Part shown: positions 19,251-28,283 of the stretch, in pieces
Layout: every line of letters starts with the position of its first letter
How positions within the stretch are numbered: position 1 is the first letter of the stretch
Source of the DNA: Archangium violaceum Cb vi76
GTDB taxonomy: Bacteria; Myxococcota; Myxococcia; Myxococcales; Myxococcaceae
Length of the DNA: 64,000 nucleotides
Direction of reading: 5' to 3'
NCBI RefSeq assembly: GCF_000733295.1
Contig: NZ_JPMI01000005.1
Location: 1 to 64,000, forward strand
Program-made: the position numbers and the translations under genes
Notes under the pieces: model-generated
Told to the model about the DNA's origin: nothing
What the model saw: only the letters and a program-made list of their open reading frames with translations
Database searches by the model: none

Positions 19251-20096
19251 TCAGAACGCCGTGCCGAGGCTCGCGCCCACGAACGTGTCGTCCTGGTAGC
19301 CGCGACGGAACCGCATCAGCTCCACCCGCCACGCCAACCGCACGTTCGACTCCATCGACAGCTTCGTCCGGCCCCTCAGGCCCACTCCGTACTGGATGAG
19401 CAGCTTCGTGCCGTCTATCGGCGTCAGCTTGCCGCCCACCTCCAGCGTGGTGTGCTCGTACACGAAGCCTCCGCCCACCTGCGCGTAGGCTCCGTAGTCC
19501 GAGGACTCGCCGAACATCAGCTCGTACGCCGGCGCGATCGTCGCGTAGTGGATCTGCGTGTCCCCGACGATCAGCTTCGTGCCCTCGCGCACCCCCGCGT
19601 ACGTGTAGCGCACGTCGAACCAGAGCGCCTCGCGCAGCGCCTCCGAGCCCAACACCCGCCCGTACTCCCACGTGAAGCGCCCGCCCACCGCTGGCAGCAG
19701 ATCTCCCACCAACTGGCCCCGCGGACTGCTCAGGAACATCGCCCCACCGAGCACCTCGAAGGCGATGCCCGTGTTCGGATCGTCCAGGCGCGACATCCGC
19801 TCGTAGCCCTTCTCCTCCTCGTCCCCCTCGGCCGCCCGCCGGAACTCATCCGCCGTGTCCCGCTCCTGGCGGCGGCGGCGCTGCTGCGCCCGCTCGGGAT
19901 TCTCCTCGTCCGGATAGGCGTACGGTGAGTCCTCGTCCTGCGTACGGCGCCGGCGCGAGTTGTTCTTCTTCTCCGTCTCCTCTTCGTCCGGATAGGCGTA
20001 CGGCGTGTCCTCGTCCTGGGCGAACGTGGGCGTGGCGAGCGTCAATCCCCCCAGCAGACAGGGAAGGAACCAGGAATGCAGGTTGGAGGTCTTCAT
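19251..20096 (-). CDS. Outer-membrane beta-barrel protein with charged N-terminal tandem repeat
   Basis: 281 aa. The signal peptide ends near TFA-Q. It is followed by two degenerate 25-26 residue repeats, each starting QDEDxPYAYPDEE and ending in an Arg block. The rest alternates in strand-like pattern and ends in VGASLGTAF, an aromatic C-terminus typical of barrels. The ATG overlaps the TGA of the upstream HExxH lipoprotein gene (ATGA), so translation is probably coupled and the two products may act together. Confidence 0.8.
   Translation of the reverse strand: MKTSNLHSWFLPCLLGGLTLATPTFAQDEDTPYAYPDEEETEKKNNSRRRRTQDEDSPYAYPDEENPERAQQRRRRQERDTADEFRRAAEGDEEEKGYERMSRLDDPNTGIAFEVLGGAMFLSSPRGQLVGDLLPAVGGRFTWEYGRVLGSEALREALWFDVRYTYAGVREGTKLIVGDTQIHYATIAPAYELMFGESSDYGAYAQVGGGFVYEHTTLEVGGKLTPIDGTKLLIQYGVGLRGRTKLSMESNVRLAWRVELMRFRRGYQDDTFVGASLGTAF
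19866..20018 (-). repeat. Tandem coding repeat in barrel protein
   Basis: Two adjacent copies of about 75-78 bp, each encoding QDED[T/S]PYAYPDEE plus a variable Glu/Lys/Asn or Pro/Glu/Gln segment and four consecutive Arg. They lie directly after the predicted signal peptide. Confidence 0.7.
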
Positions 20097-21379
20097 GGGG
20101 CGATCGAGCAGTCGTTGATGGTGGCGCCTTCCGGGCAATCGTTGGGACCCGCGTCCGTGCCGCCCGACAGCTCGGTGAGGGGGATCCGCAGCCGCGTGGC
20201 GAAGTTGGAGCACACCCGGGTCTTCAGATCGACTTCACCGTTCGGGATGTGCTGGATGATGCTCCGGAGCGCCCGGGCCAGCGTGAACCCGGACTGGTTG
20301 CCCAGGTACGTCTTCGTCAGCTGGGCCAGGCCGTACTTCGTCGAATCCTCATCCGAGTAGGACGCCACCACCGCGCGCGCCAGCACCTGGCGCCAGGCCG
20401 GCGACGTGGACGCGGCCTCGTAGAGCGCGCTCGCCACGATGGTGCCCACCTGGTAGTGCCTCGGGTCGAACTGACCGAAGTTGGCCGTGTACAGGCTCTG
20501 GCTCAGCTCCGTGCCCATGCACCACTTCTTCGACAGATCCCGCGCCTCGGCCTGCTGACCCTCCAGCGTGGTGTACAGCACCCGCGGGTTGCAGTTGTAG
20601 CTCGTCGAGCACGAGGCCACGTAGGCATGGAAGTCCGCCAGGCCCTCGTCCAGCGACTTGAGGGCGTTGAGCCCCGGCGTGTTCCCGTCCAGCGACCAGT
20701 TCTGGATGGCCGCCGGAACGCCCTGGCCCTCGTACACCCGGCGGTTGAAGACCAGGTGCGCGTACTCGTGCGTGAGGATGGAGGCGTTGAGCGCCATCGG
20801 TGCCTTCTCGATCGTCTTGAAGGGCAGCACCAGGAAGGCCTGCACCGGCGAGAAGTAGATGGCGTTGTCCACCTGCGGCTCGTCGTTCAGGTCCGCCAGG
20901 ACGAACTCGGGGAAGTAGTAGGTCGTCGTCTGCGGCAGCTCCGCCGCCTTCACCTCGGCCGTGTTGATGAAGTAGTCCCAGGCGCGCTCGAGGTTGTAGT
21001 ACGTGGTGACGAGGTTCCACGTGTGGAAGTCCGCCGGCCACAGCACGCCCTTCTCGTCCGTGATGTAGCTGGCGGTCACGGAACGGCCCGCGTCCTTCAG
21101 CACCGCGAGCTTGTACGCTTCATCGCCCTTGCCCTGCGCCGCGTTGAGCTCGGGATCCGCCGAGTCCAACCGGATGTGGGCGCCCCCCACGGTCTTCATC
21201 ACCTGGCCTTCCATGGTGACGATGTTCGTGACCGTCTTGAGCTCCACTTCCGTGGGCGTGTACTCACCATTGCTGGAGAGCACGAGCGCACGCACCTTGA
21301 CGGGTGGCTGGGAGGGCGGCGCACACGACGCGGTCAGCGTCGCGAGCGCGGCGGCGGCGGCTGTCAGCTTTCGAACCAT
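20093..21379 (-). CDS. Zinc-metalloprotease-like lipoprotein (HExxH)
   Basis: 428 aa lipoprotein: lipobox LTASC near residue 20. HEYAH within LTHEYAHLVFNRR is a zinc-binding HExxH, and DEGLADFHAY about 45 residues later supplies the likely third ligand Glu in a gluzincin arrangement. The substrate is unknown; it is expected at the cell surface or in the periplasm. ATG 21379 is chosen because it starts the lipoprotein signal; the longer frame is unsupported. It is coupled to the downstream barrel gene. Confidence 0.78.
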   Translation of the reverse strand: MVRKLTAAAAALATLTASCAPPSQPPVKVRALVLSSNGEYTPTEVELKTVTNIVTMEGQVMKTVGGAHIRLDSADPELNAAQGKGDEAYKLAVLKDAGRSVTASYITDEKGVLWPADFHTWNLVTTYYNLERAWDYFINTAEVKAAELPQTTTYYFPEFVLADLNDEPQVDNAIYFSPVQAFLVLPFKTIEKAPMALNASILTHEYAHLVFNRRVYEGQGVPAAIQNWSLDGNTPGLNALKSLDEGLADFHAYVASCSTSYNCNPRVLYTTLEGQQAEARDLSKKWCMGTELSQSLYTANFGQFDPRHYQVGTIVASALYEAASTSPAWRQVLARAVVASYSDEDSTKYGLAQLTKTYLGNQSGFTLARALRSIIQHIPNGEVDLKTRVCSNFATRLRIPLTELSGGTDAGPNDCPEGATINDCSIAP

Positions 21380-21431
21380 GGGGGTCTTCTTACTACGGGT
21401 CCGGTGGCCACCTGAAGCCGGGTCCGCCAAC

Positions 21432-22487
21432 TCAGAAGGTGAGCTCGGAGCCCAGCGAGGCGATCCCCGAGCGCAGGGGCGCCTCCCCCTCCAGGTGGTC
21501 CGATTGGAGCGACAGCGAGGCCCACACCCGGAAGGGCCTGGCCAGCCGCACCGTCCACCGGGTGCCCACCACGTGGGCATACCCCTCGCCCGGCACGTAA
21601 CGGGTGAAGGCGTAGGAGAGCTGTCCCCGCACCGCCGTGCTGACGCGCCAGGTCACCGAGGGTTTGAGATCGAAGAGCGCCGGGGCGCTGGGGAAGCCGG
21701 TGAGCGCATTCACTCCCAGCATGCGGCCGCTCAGGTCCAGCGCCAGCTCCCCGATGCGGCGCCGGGAGAGGGCTCTCAACAGCAGGCGTCCCTCGGAGGC
21801 GTTGGCGTAGCGGCGCATGACCTGCTCCACCTCCGCCTCGGTGAACTGGCCCGTGCTCAGCGGATCTCCACTGTAGAGGTACACGCCGCCCCGCAGGCCC
21901 AGCTCCCACTTGTCGAAGAGCAGCAGCCGCGCGCCCAGCGAGGGGCGGGCCACGAAGAGCGGCTCGTTCCGCTGGAAGAGCGTCTCGTCGCGCCCGTCCT
22001 CGCGGACGGAGATCTGCCGCCGCAGCCCATAGCGGGTGAGCCCCAGGCTCCCGTCCAACCCATACTCCAAGTCCGAGAAGCCAGCCGAGTCATAGGCCGC
22101 CGCGAGCTGCACGCCGGCGCTGTGGTAGCCGGTGTCGGCGGCCATCGCTGGCAGGCCGAGCAGCGGCCGGGCAGGCGCCAGCGCGGTGCGGGTCGTCTTG
22201 GGCAGGCCCACGTTGACGAGTCCGGAGAGGAGCCAATGATCGGACAGGGCGTGGTCCACGCCGGAGGAAAGCTGGTGGGAGAGGGCGGTGTCCGACTCGA
22301 GGCGCGCGCCGGAGTAGCCCAGGGTGAGGAAGGTCTCGTCCTTGCGCAGCTCCACGTCACCCAGCAGCGCCCAGGTGCGCTGGGAGGCACCCGCGCTCGC
22401 TTCCATCATCACCGAGCCCGCGTGGGCCTCGGGAGCGGCCAGCCACAGCAGCCCCGCGCACCCCGCCGCGAGTGCCTTCCGCTTCAC
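21432..22487 (-). CDS. Predicted outer-membrane barrel protein
   Basis: About 351 aa. Signal peptide ALAAGCAGLLWLAAPEAHA, then alternating amphipathic strands throughout (for example LGLRGGVYLYSG and VRGQLSYAFTRYVPGE), ending in LGSELTF with C-terminal Phe. No family recognised. The start is uncertain: GTG 22487 puts a basic KRK directly before the hydrophobic core. It is transcribed away from aspS and followed by the HExxH lipoprotein and second barrel, making an envelope cluster. Confidence 0.75.
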   Translation of the reverse strand: MKRKALAAGCAGLLWLAAPEAHAGSVMMEASAGASQRTWALLGDVELRKDETFLTLGYSGARLESDTALSHQLSSGVDHALSDHWLLSGLVNVGLPKTTRTALAPARPLLGLPAMAADTGYHSAGVQLAAAYDSAGFSDLEYGLDGSLGLTRYGLRRQISVREDGRDETLFQRNEPLFVARPSLGARLLLFDKWELGLRGGVYLYSGDPLSTGQFTEAEVEQVMRRYANASEGRLLLRALSRRRIGELALDLSGRMLGVNALTGFPSAPALFDLKPSVTWRVSTAVRGQLSYAFTRYVPGEGYAHVVGTRWTVRLARPFRVWASLSLQSDHLEGEAPLRSGIASLGSELTF

Positions 22488-22517
22488 GCGCGACCCGGGG
22501 GTTCCTTCTCGGATTCC

Positions 22518-22547
22518 TTGACGCACCGTTTCCACGCTCTCTATGGT
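22518..22547 (+). promoter_or_regulatory. Candidate sigma70-type promoter of aspS
   Basis: TTGACG (22518-22523), an 18 bp spacer and TATGGT (22542-22547) lie 36 bp before the aspS ATG. The same TATGGT -10 appears in two other candidate promoters here. Confidence 0.5.
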
Positions 22548-22583
22548 GCCGCCCTTCCAACCCCCCTCTGTGCAGGCGGTGTC

Positions 22584-24404
22584 ATGGCGGTCCCGTTCAT
22601 TACCGAGGTCAAGCGTACTCATACCTGTGGCCAGCTCACCAAGGCCAACATCGGCGAGGAGGTCGTCCTCTTCGGCTGGGTGCAGAACAGGCGAGACCAC
22701 GGCGGCGCTGTCTTCATCGACCTGCGTGACCGCGAGGGCCTTACCCAGGTGGTCTTCGAGCCGGACATCGCCAAGGAGGCCCACGAGCTGGCCGGGCAGC
22801 TGCGGCTCGAGTACTGCATCGGCATCAAGGGCAAGGTCGCCTCGCGCGGCACCCAGGTCAATCCCAAGCTCAAGACGGGTGAGATCGAGATCAAGGCCAC
22901 GGAGCTCACCATCTTCAACCGCTCCGAGCCCACGCCGTTCCTCGTCGAGGACAACATCGACACGGCCGAGGACAAGCGCCTGGCGTACCGCTTCCTGGAT
23001 CTGCGCCGGAAGCCGCTGCAGCAGTCGCTGATGACGCGTTCCAAGATGAACGCCATCACGCGCTCGTACATGGTGGACAACCGCTTCCTGGAGCTCGAGA
23101 CGCCCTTCATGGGCAAGTACACCCCGGGCGGCGCGCGCAACTTCCTCGTCCCCAGCCGGCTCAACCCGGGCAAGTTCTACGCGCTGGCCGAGAGCCCCCA
23201 GCTCTACAAGCAGCTCTTCATGGTGGCGGGCTTCGACCGCTACTTCCAGATCGTCAAGTGCTTCCGCGACGAGGATCTGCGTCTGGACCGGCAGCCCGAG
23301 TTCACGCAGATCGACGTGGAGATGAGCTTCGTCACCCAGGACGACATCTTCACCATCATCGAGGGGCTCATCAAGAAGCTGTGGGGCGAGGTGCTCGGCA
23401 TCGACGTGCCCACGCCCTTCATGCGGATGGACTTCTACGAGTCCATGGCGAAGTACGGCAACGACAAGCCGGACCTGCGCTTCGCGCTGGAGCACATCGT
23501 GCTCACGGACCTCATCAAGCAGCACGGCGCCGGTGGCGGCGTGCCGATGATGTGGGAGGCGGTGGAGCAGGGCGGCATCGTCAAGGCGATGGTCGTCCCC
23601 GCGGACAAGCCGATGAGCCGCGCGGAGAGCGACAAGCTGGAGGAGTTCGCCAAGCAGAACGGCGCCAAGGGACTGGCGCGCGCCAAGGTGGGCGAGGGCG
23701 GTGAGTGGACGCAGTCCCCGCTGTCCAAGACGATCACCCCCGCGCTGCGCCAGGCCATCAACCAGGCGTGCAACGCGAAGACGGGAGATCTGCTGCTGTT
23801 CCAGTTCGGCCGCGAGTCGCTGGTGCACACGGTGATGGCCAACCTGCGCGTGCACGTGGCCAAGAAGCTGGGCCTCATCCCCGAGTACGGCAGCGGCGGC
23901 GTGTGGAAGTTCCTCTGGGTAGTGAACCCGCCCCTCTTCGAGTACGACGAGGAGACCAAGACGTGGGCCGCCGCGCACCACGCCTTCACCCGGCCGCACG
24001 ACGAGGACGTGCAGTACCTGTTGACGGATCCGGGCCGCGTGAAGTGCCACCGCTACGACGTGGTGCTCAACGGCTTCGAGATCGGCGGCGGCTCCATCCG
24101 TCTGCATGATCCCAAGGTCCAGGCCGAGGTCTTCAAGGCGCTGGGCATCTCGGACGAGGACGCGCGGGCCAAGTTCGGCTTCCTGCTGGACGCGCTGAAG
24201 TTCGGCGCGCCGCCTCACGGTGGCATCGCGCTGGGCATGGACCGTCTGGCCATGCTGCTGACGGGCGCCGAGTCGCTGCGTGACGTCATCCCGTTCCCCA
24301 AGACGAAGACGGGCACGGACCTGATGACGGGCGCCCCCGGCGACGTGGACGACAAGCAGCTGCGCGACGTGCACGTGCGTCCCGTGCCGCTCCCCCAGAA
24401 GTAG
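22584..24404 (+). CDS. aspS: Aspartyl-tRNA synthetase, probably non-discriminating (Asp/Asn)
   Basis: Charges tRNA-Asp with aspartate (606 aa). It has the bacterial architecture: N-terminal OB anticodon domain (GWVQNRRDHGGAVFIDLRDREG), class II motifs including FRDEDLRLDRQPEFTQID, an inserted GAD domain, and motif 3 GIALGMDRLAMLL. In the anticodon loop region His39-Gly40 matches the residue type (His31 in Pseudomonas aeruginosa) linked to relaxed enzymes that also charge tRNA-Asn, which would need GatCAB. The true start is ATG 22584; a much longer open frame upstream is an antisense shadow. The lipid kinase follows after 16 bp. Confidence 0.95.
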   Translation: MAVPFITEVKRTHTCGQLTKANIGEEVVLFGWVQNRRDHGGAVFIDLRDREGLTQVVFEPDIAKEAHELAGQLRLEYCIGIKGKVASRGTQVNPKLKTGEIEIKATELTIFNRSEPTPFLVEDNIDTAEDKRLAYRFLDLRRKPLQQSLMTRSKMNAITRSYMVDNRFLELETPFMGKYTPGGARNFLVPSRLNPGKFYALAESPQLYKQLFMVAGFDRYFQIVKCFRDEDLRLDRQPEFTQIDVEMSFVTQDDIFTIIEGLIKKLWGEVLGIDVPTPFMRMDFYESMAKYGNDKPDLRFALEHIVLTDLIKQHGAGGGVPMMWEAVEQGGIVKAMVVPADKPMSRAESDKLEEFAKQNGAKGLARAKVGEGGEWTQSPLSKTITPALRQAINQACNAKTGDLLLFQFGRESLVHTVMANLRVHVAKKLGLIPEYGSGGVWKFLWVVNPPLFEYDEETKTWAAAHHAFTRPHDEDVQYLLTDPGRVKCHRYDVVLNGFEIGGGSIRLHDPKVQAEVFKALGISDEDARAKFGFLLDALKFGAPPHGGIALGMDRLAMLLTGAESLRDVIPFPKTKTGTDLMTGAPGDVDDKQLRDVHVRPVPLPQK

Positions 24405-24420
24405 GATCTGGTAACCCCCG

Positions 24421-25338
24421 ATGAAGACGTTCCTCGTGGTGAATCCGCGCAGCGCTGGTGGCGAGACGGGCAAGCGCTGGGCGGAGATCTCGGGCCAGGT
24501 GACCCGGGTGATCGGCGACTTCGGGTTCGGCTTCACCGAGCGCGCCATGGACGCGGTGCGCATGACGCGCACCGCGCTCGCGAATGGGTACGAGTGCATC
24601 GCCGCCGTGGGAGGCGACGGCACCGTCAACGAGGTGGTCAACGGCTTCTTCGACGGGGGCAAGGCCATCAACCCCAACGCGGCCCTGGGGCTCATCCCCC
24701 GGGGCACCGGTGGCGACTTCCGGCGCGCCTTCGGCTGGGAGCTGGATCTGGACTCCGCCCTGGCGCGGTTGCGCACCGACAAGACCGAGCCCTTCGATGT
24801 GGGCTTCGTCGAGTACGTCAACCACCAGGGCCAGAAGGAGTCGCGCTACTTCGCCAACATCGCCTCCTTCGGCGTGAGCGCGGCGGTGGCCCACGAGGTC
24901 AACATCGGCAGCAAGGCGCTCGGCGGCAACCTGAGCTTCCTGTGGGGCACGGTGAAGACCATGGCGAAGTACAAGGATCGCCGCGTGCGCCTGCGCGTGG
25001 ACGGCGGCGAGCCCGAGGAGCTGGGCATCACCGTCGTCGCCGCCTCCAACGGCCGCTACTTCGGCAGCGGCATGTGCGTGGCGCCCAAGGCCATCACCCA
25101 TGATGGCGTGTTCGACCTGACCATCTGGCACGACTACGGCCTGTCCGACTTCATCATCAAGTCCAAGGGCGTCTACAACGGTGACCACATCACCTGGAAC
25201 AAGACGCGCTACCTCCAGTGCCACACCCTGGAGGCGGACAGCGACGAGGAAGTGTTCCTGGAGATGGATGGAGAGGTGCCCGGCAGGCTGCCGTGCCGCA
25301 TCTCCATCCTCCCCGGCGCCATCCGCCTCAAGGTGTGA
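24421..25338 (+). CDS. Diacylglycerol/lipid kinase family protein
   Basis: YegS/DgkB/BmrU-type cytosolic lipid kinase of 305 aa that would phosphorylate a lipid headgroup with ATP. Signatures: VVNPRSAGG at the N-terminus, nucleotide loop GGDGT at 64-68 followed by NEVVNG, LGLIPRGTGGDF, and the C-terminal EMDGE. The substrate (diacylglycerol, sphingoid base or other) cannot be read from sequence. It is close behind aspS and probably co-transcribed. Confidence 0.87.
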   Translation: MKTFLVVNPRSAGGETGKRWAEISGQVTRVIGDFGFGFTERAMDAVRMTRTALANGYECIAAVGGDGTVNEVVNGFFDGGKAINPNAALGLIPRGTGGDFRRAFGWELDLDSALARLRTDKTEPFDVGFVEYVNHQGQKESRYFANIASFGVSAAVAHEVNIGSKALGGNLSFLWGTVKTMAKYKDRRVRLRVDGGEPEELGITVVAASNGRYFGSGMCVAPKAITHDGVFDLTIWHDYGLSDFIIKSKGVYNGDHITWNKTRYLQCHTLEADSDEEVFLEMDGEVPGRLPCRISILPGAIRLKV

Positions 25339-25358
25339 GGGGCGCCGGGGAGTAGGAG

Positions 25359-25381
25359 GCCGGAGTCATGGGCTCCGGCTT
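25359..25381 (+). terminator. Weak hairpin terminator after lipid kinase
   Basis: GCCGGAG (25359-25365) pairs perfectly with CTCCGGC (25373-25379) around a 7-nt loop, followed only by TT. It lies between convergent genes. Confidence 0.35.
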
Positions 25382-25385
25382 GGGT

Positions 25386-26717
25386 TCAGGGCGCGGCGGA
25401 CGTGGTGAAGGTGCGCGCCTCGGAAGTGCCGACGGTGAAATCCGTCGTGCCCCGCATCGGGTTGATCAGTGCGAGATCGCCCAGGGCATTCATCGAGGCC
25501 ACTGGGGCGATGCCCTGGACTCGCCAGGTGAACCGGGTGTTGGCGGGCAGGCCCATGTCGACGGTGCTCAGGTCCGGGAGCGTGGTCTGCGTGCCGCTCG
25601 TGAAGACGGACACCGTATAGGGGGACGTCCCCGCCGCTGGCTCCTTCTCCTGGAACTGGACCATGTGGATGCCGCCCGTGAACGCCGTCCAGGAGAACTC
25701 GGTGGTGCGTGTCACCACCGTTGCCCCATCCGCCGGCTGACCCGGACGAGAGGGCTCCTGGAGCACCAGCGCCGCGTTGCTGGTGCCCGCGGTCAATCCC
25801 TTCTTGTAGAGAATGGAGATGGCCCCGTTCTCGGGGTCGCTCACATCCCCCTTGACCGCCATCACCTCCATCGAGAGGGTGCTCTGGGGAATGTTGGGCA
25901 CCACGTAGTCGAAAGCGCTGCTGGTCTCGAAGGCGCGGAACAGGTCGAGGTTGATGTTCTGCTCCGGCATGAGGCCCACGCTGATCATCGCCAGCGCATA
26001 GTCAGCCGGAGCGGTGATGGTGCCCGCGAGACGGGCGCTGGTCACGCTGTTCATCGCGACGTCGATCGCGGAGCTCGTGGTGCCCGCGTTGAGCGTCACG
26101 TTGTCGCGCCGTCCATAACCCAGATAGCCCGTGGGCGGCAGGAAGGGAGAACTGCTCTCCAGCTGGATGGCGAAGAGCGAGCCCGTGATGGAGCTGGAAC
26201 CGCTCCAGTTCACCTCCGTCGAATAGGTGCCCTCGGGGCTCGCCTCGGTGCCACCGCTACCGTTCGCCGAGACGAACTCCACATGGGTGGGGACGTCGTC
26301 GTCATAGGGCGTGCTTCCGCCGGTGATGGTGCCCTCCAGGGTGGCCTTGCTCCCGCCCGTCTCCTCGGCATTCGTAATGAAAGGCAGCGTGGGGTCCCGG
26401 CGCGAGAGTCCCTTGTAGACGGTCGCGGAGCGGTGCGCGCGCTGGACCACGATGACATCGTAGGGCGCCGTCACTCCCTCGATGCTGAAGCTGCCCGTGC
26501 TGTCCAGGGCCACGGCTTGTCTGCCATTGCCAGGGATGAGAATCGAGGTGCCCTCGATGGGCTGCCCCTCTCCCGCCAGCACTTTTCCGGCCACGGTGAA
26601 GGTCGAGCCTCCACCGGGGTCGGGATTGGGATTGGGGTTGGGATCGGTGTCGGGACCAGGACACGCGGTCAGCAGCAATGCGGCACCGAGACTCCACATC
26701 CGAGTTGCGTTCTTCAC
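25386..26717 (-). CDS. Large surface lipoprotein with carboxypeptidase-regulatory-like domain
   Basis: About 443 aa. Basic start, hydrophobic core and lipobox LLLTAC, then an Asn-Pro/Asp-Pro repeat linker. The following domain (VAGKVLAGEGQPIEGTSILIPG...GSFSIEGV) resembles carboxypeptidase regulatory-like/CnaB folds, and later segments are Ig-like and Thr/Ser-rich. Likely an exposed structural lipoprotein. GTG 26717 is preferred because GGGAG precedes it; the frame is open to ATG 26768. Confidence 0.72.
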   Translation of the reverse strand: MKNATRMWSLGAALLLTACPGPDTDPNPNPNPDPGGGSTFTVAGKVLAGEGQPIEGTSILIPGNGRQAVALDSTGSFSIEGVTAPYDVIVVQRAHRSATVYKGLSRRDPTLPFITNAEETGGSKATLEGTITGGSTPYDDDVPTHVEFVSANGSGGTEASPEGTYSTEVNWSGSSSITGSLFAIQLESSSPFLPPTGYLGYGRRDNVTLNAGTTSSAIDVAMNSVTSARLAGTITAPADYALAMISVGLMPEQNINLDLFRAFETSSAFDYVVPNIPQSTLSMEVMAVKGDVSDPENGAISILYKKGLTAGTSNAALVLQEPSRPGQPADGATVVTRTTEFSWTAFTGGIHMVQFQEKEPAAGTSPYTVSVFTSGTQTTLPDLSTVDMGLPANTRFTWRVQGIAPVASMNALGDLALINPMRGTTDFTVGTSEARTFTTSAAP

Positions 26718-26813
26718 TGGTGGCTTTCTCCCATCTGGGTCCGGCAAGGCTCGTTCCTTGCGGCTCATAGGAACGCGAGGTCATCCGGTTTATTCAGCGC
26801 TGTTGCTCCAGGC

Positions 26814-28283
26814 TCAGCGCCCCTGGCCCGAGTCCTTGAAGTCCGCGGCCGACAACCCGTGCCGGCGCAGCAGCTCGTAGAAGTCGGTGCGATTGCGCCC
26901 GGCCAGACGTGCCGCGGCGCTCACGTTGCCTCCGCTGCGGCGCAGGGCCTCGATCAGGTAGTCGCGCTCGAACGCGTCGCGCGCCTCGCGGAGGGTGGGG
27001 AGTGAGGCATCATTCTCGGGCGCTGAGGGAGAGGAGGCGGCGCCAAGTGCGGCTTCCTCCAGGGCCGGAGACGCGGAGCGGGGGGAGGGCTGCACGAGGT
27101 GTGTCAGGTGCTCCGCCCGCAGCTCCTCGGAGGCGGCCAGCAGGACGGCGGCCTCCATCACGTTGAGCAATTCACGCACGTTGCCCGGCCACGTGTAGTC
27201 CCGCAGGAGCTGCAAGGCCTCCGGGGTCAGGTGCGGCACCCGCATGCCATTGTGTGCCGCGGCCCGCTCGAGGAAGAGCTGGGCCAGGAGGGGAATGTCC
27301 TCGGCCCGCTCGCGCAGCGGCGGCATGGTGATCGGCACCACGCAGAGCCGGTAGTAGAGATCCTCCCGGAAGCGCCGGACCTCCACCTCCTCGCGGAGAT
27401 CCCGGTTGGTGGCCGCCACCACCCGCACGTCCGCTTCCTCCTCGGTGCTCGAGCCCACCCGGGTGTAGCGCCGCTCCTGCAATACCCGCAGCAGCTTCAC
27501 CTGCACGCTGGGCGGTGCCTCGCCCACCTCGTCGAGGAAGAGCGTCCCGCCCCGCGCGGCCCCGAAGAGCCCCTCGCGCGACTGGGTGGCACCGGTGAAG
27601 GCCCCCTTCACGTGGCCGAACAGCTCGCTCTCCAGCAGATCCGGAGGCAGTGCCCCACAGTTCACCGCGACGAAGGGCCCGTGCGCGCGGCGGGAGAGCC
27701 CGTGCAGCAACCGCGCGGCGAGCTCCTTGCCCGTGCCCGACTCGCCGAGCACCATCACCGTGGCATCCGAGGGCGCCACCCGGGCGATGTTCGCACGCAC
27801 CTGGGTGATGGCCGGGCTCCGGCCGATCAACCGCTCGCGCGGCACGCCCGCCACGATGCGGCGCAGGTCATCCACCTCGCGCTGCAGGGTGGTGCGCTCG
27901 AGCGCGTGCACCAGCTTCTGCACCAGCTCGTGATCCTGGAAGGGCTTGGTGAGGAAGCCGTAGGCGCCCCGGCGCATGGCCTCCACCGCGGTTTCGATCG
28001 TCCCGTGCGCGGTGAGGATGACCACCGGGAGCTCCGGGATGCGCTCGCGGGCCTGGGCGAGCACCTCCAGGCCATCCGCGTCGCCCAGCCGCAGATCGAG
28101 CACCATCGCGTCCACCTTGCCACTCTCCACCATCTCGAGCGCCTCCTGGCCGGTGGAGACGCTCGTCACCTGCATGCCCCGGGCCTCCAGGCGCAGGGAG
28201 ATGAGCTCACACAGCTCGAGGTCATCGTCCACCACCAGCACACGGTTGGCGGGGGCGGAGGGAGGCTGGGGGGTCGGGCTCAT
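26814..28283 (-). CDS. NtrC-family sigma54-dependent response regulator
   Basis: 489 aa. The receiver domain (residues 14-125, phospho-acceptor Asp63 in LDLRLGD) is followed by an AAA+ sigma54-activation domain with Walker A GESGTGKE, the sigma54-contacting GAFTGA loop, Walker B GGTLFLDEVGE and the R-finger region, then a Fis-type helix-turn-helix (GGNVSAAARLAGRNRTDFY). It activates sigma54 promoters when phosphorylated. Its ATG overlaps the TGA of the histidine kinase gene (ATGA), marking a cognate pair. Target genes are unknown. Confidence 0.95.
   Translation of the reverse strand: MSPTPQPPSAPANRVLVVDDDLELCELISLRLEARGMQVTSVSTGQEALEMVESGKVDAMVLDLRLGDADGLEVLAQARERIPELPVVILTAHGTIETAVEAMRRGAYGFLTKPFQDHELVQKLVHALERTTLQREVDDLRRIVAGVPRERLIGRSPAITQVRANIARVAPSDATVMVLGESGTGKELAARLLHGLSRRAHGPFVAVNCGALPPDLLESELFGHVKGAFTGATQSREGLFGAARGGTLFLDEVGEAPPSVQVKLLRVLQERRYTRVGSSTEEEADVRVVAATNRDLREEVEVRRFREDLYYRLCVVPITMPPLRERAEDIPLLAQLFLERAAAHNGMRVPHLTPEALQLLRDYTWPGNVRELLNVMEAAVLLAASEELRAEHLTHLVQPSPRSASPALEEAALGAASSPSAPENDASLPTLREARDAFERDYLIEALRRSGGNVSAAARLAGRNRTDFYELLRRHGLSAADFKDSGQGR

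Noticed and set aside
21432-24821. 1129-codon reverse frame running through aspS
   Set aside because: Only its C-terminal portion (to 22487) encodes a real barrel protein; the rest is antisense to aspS.
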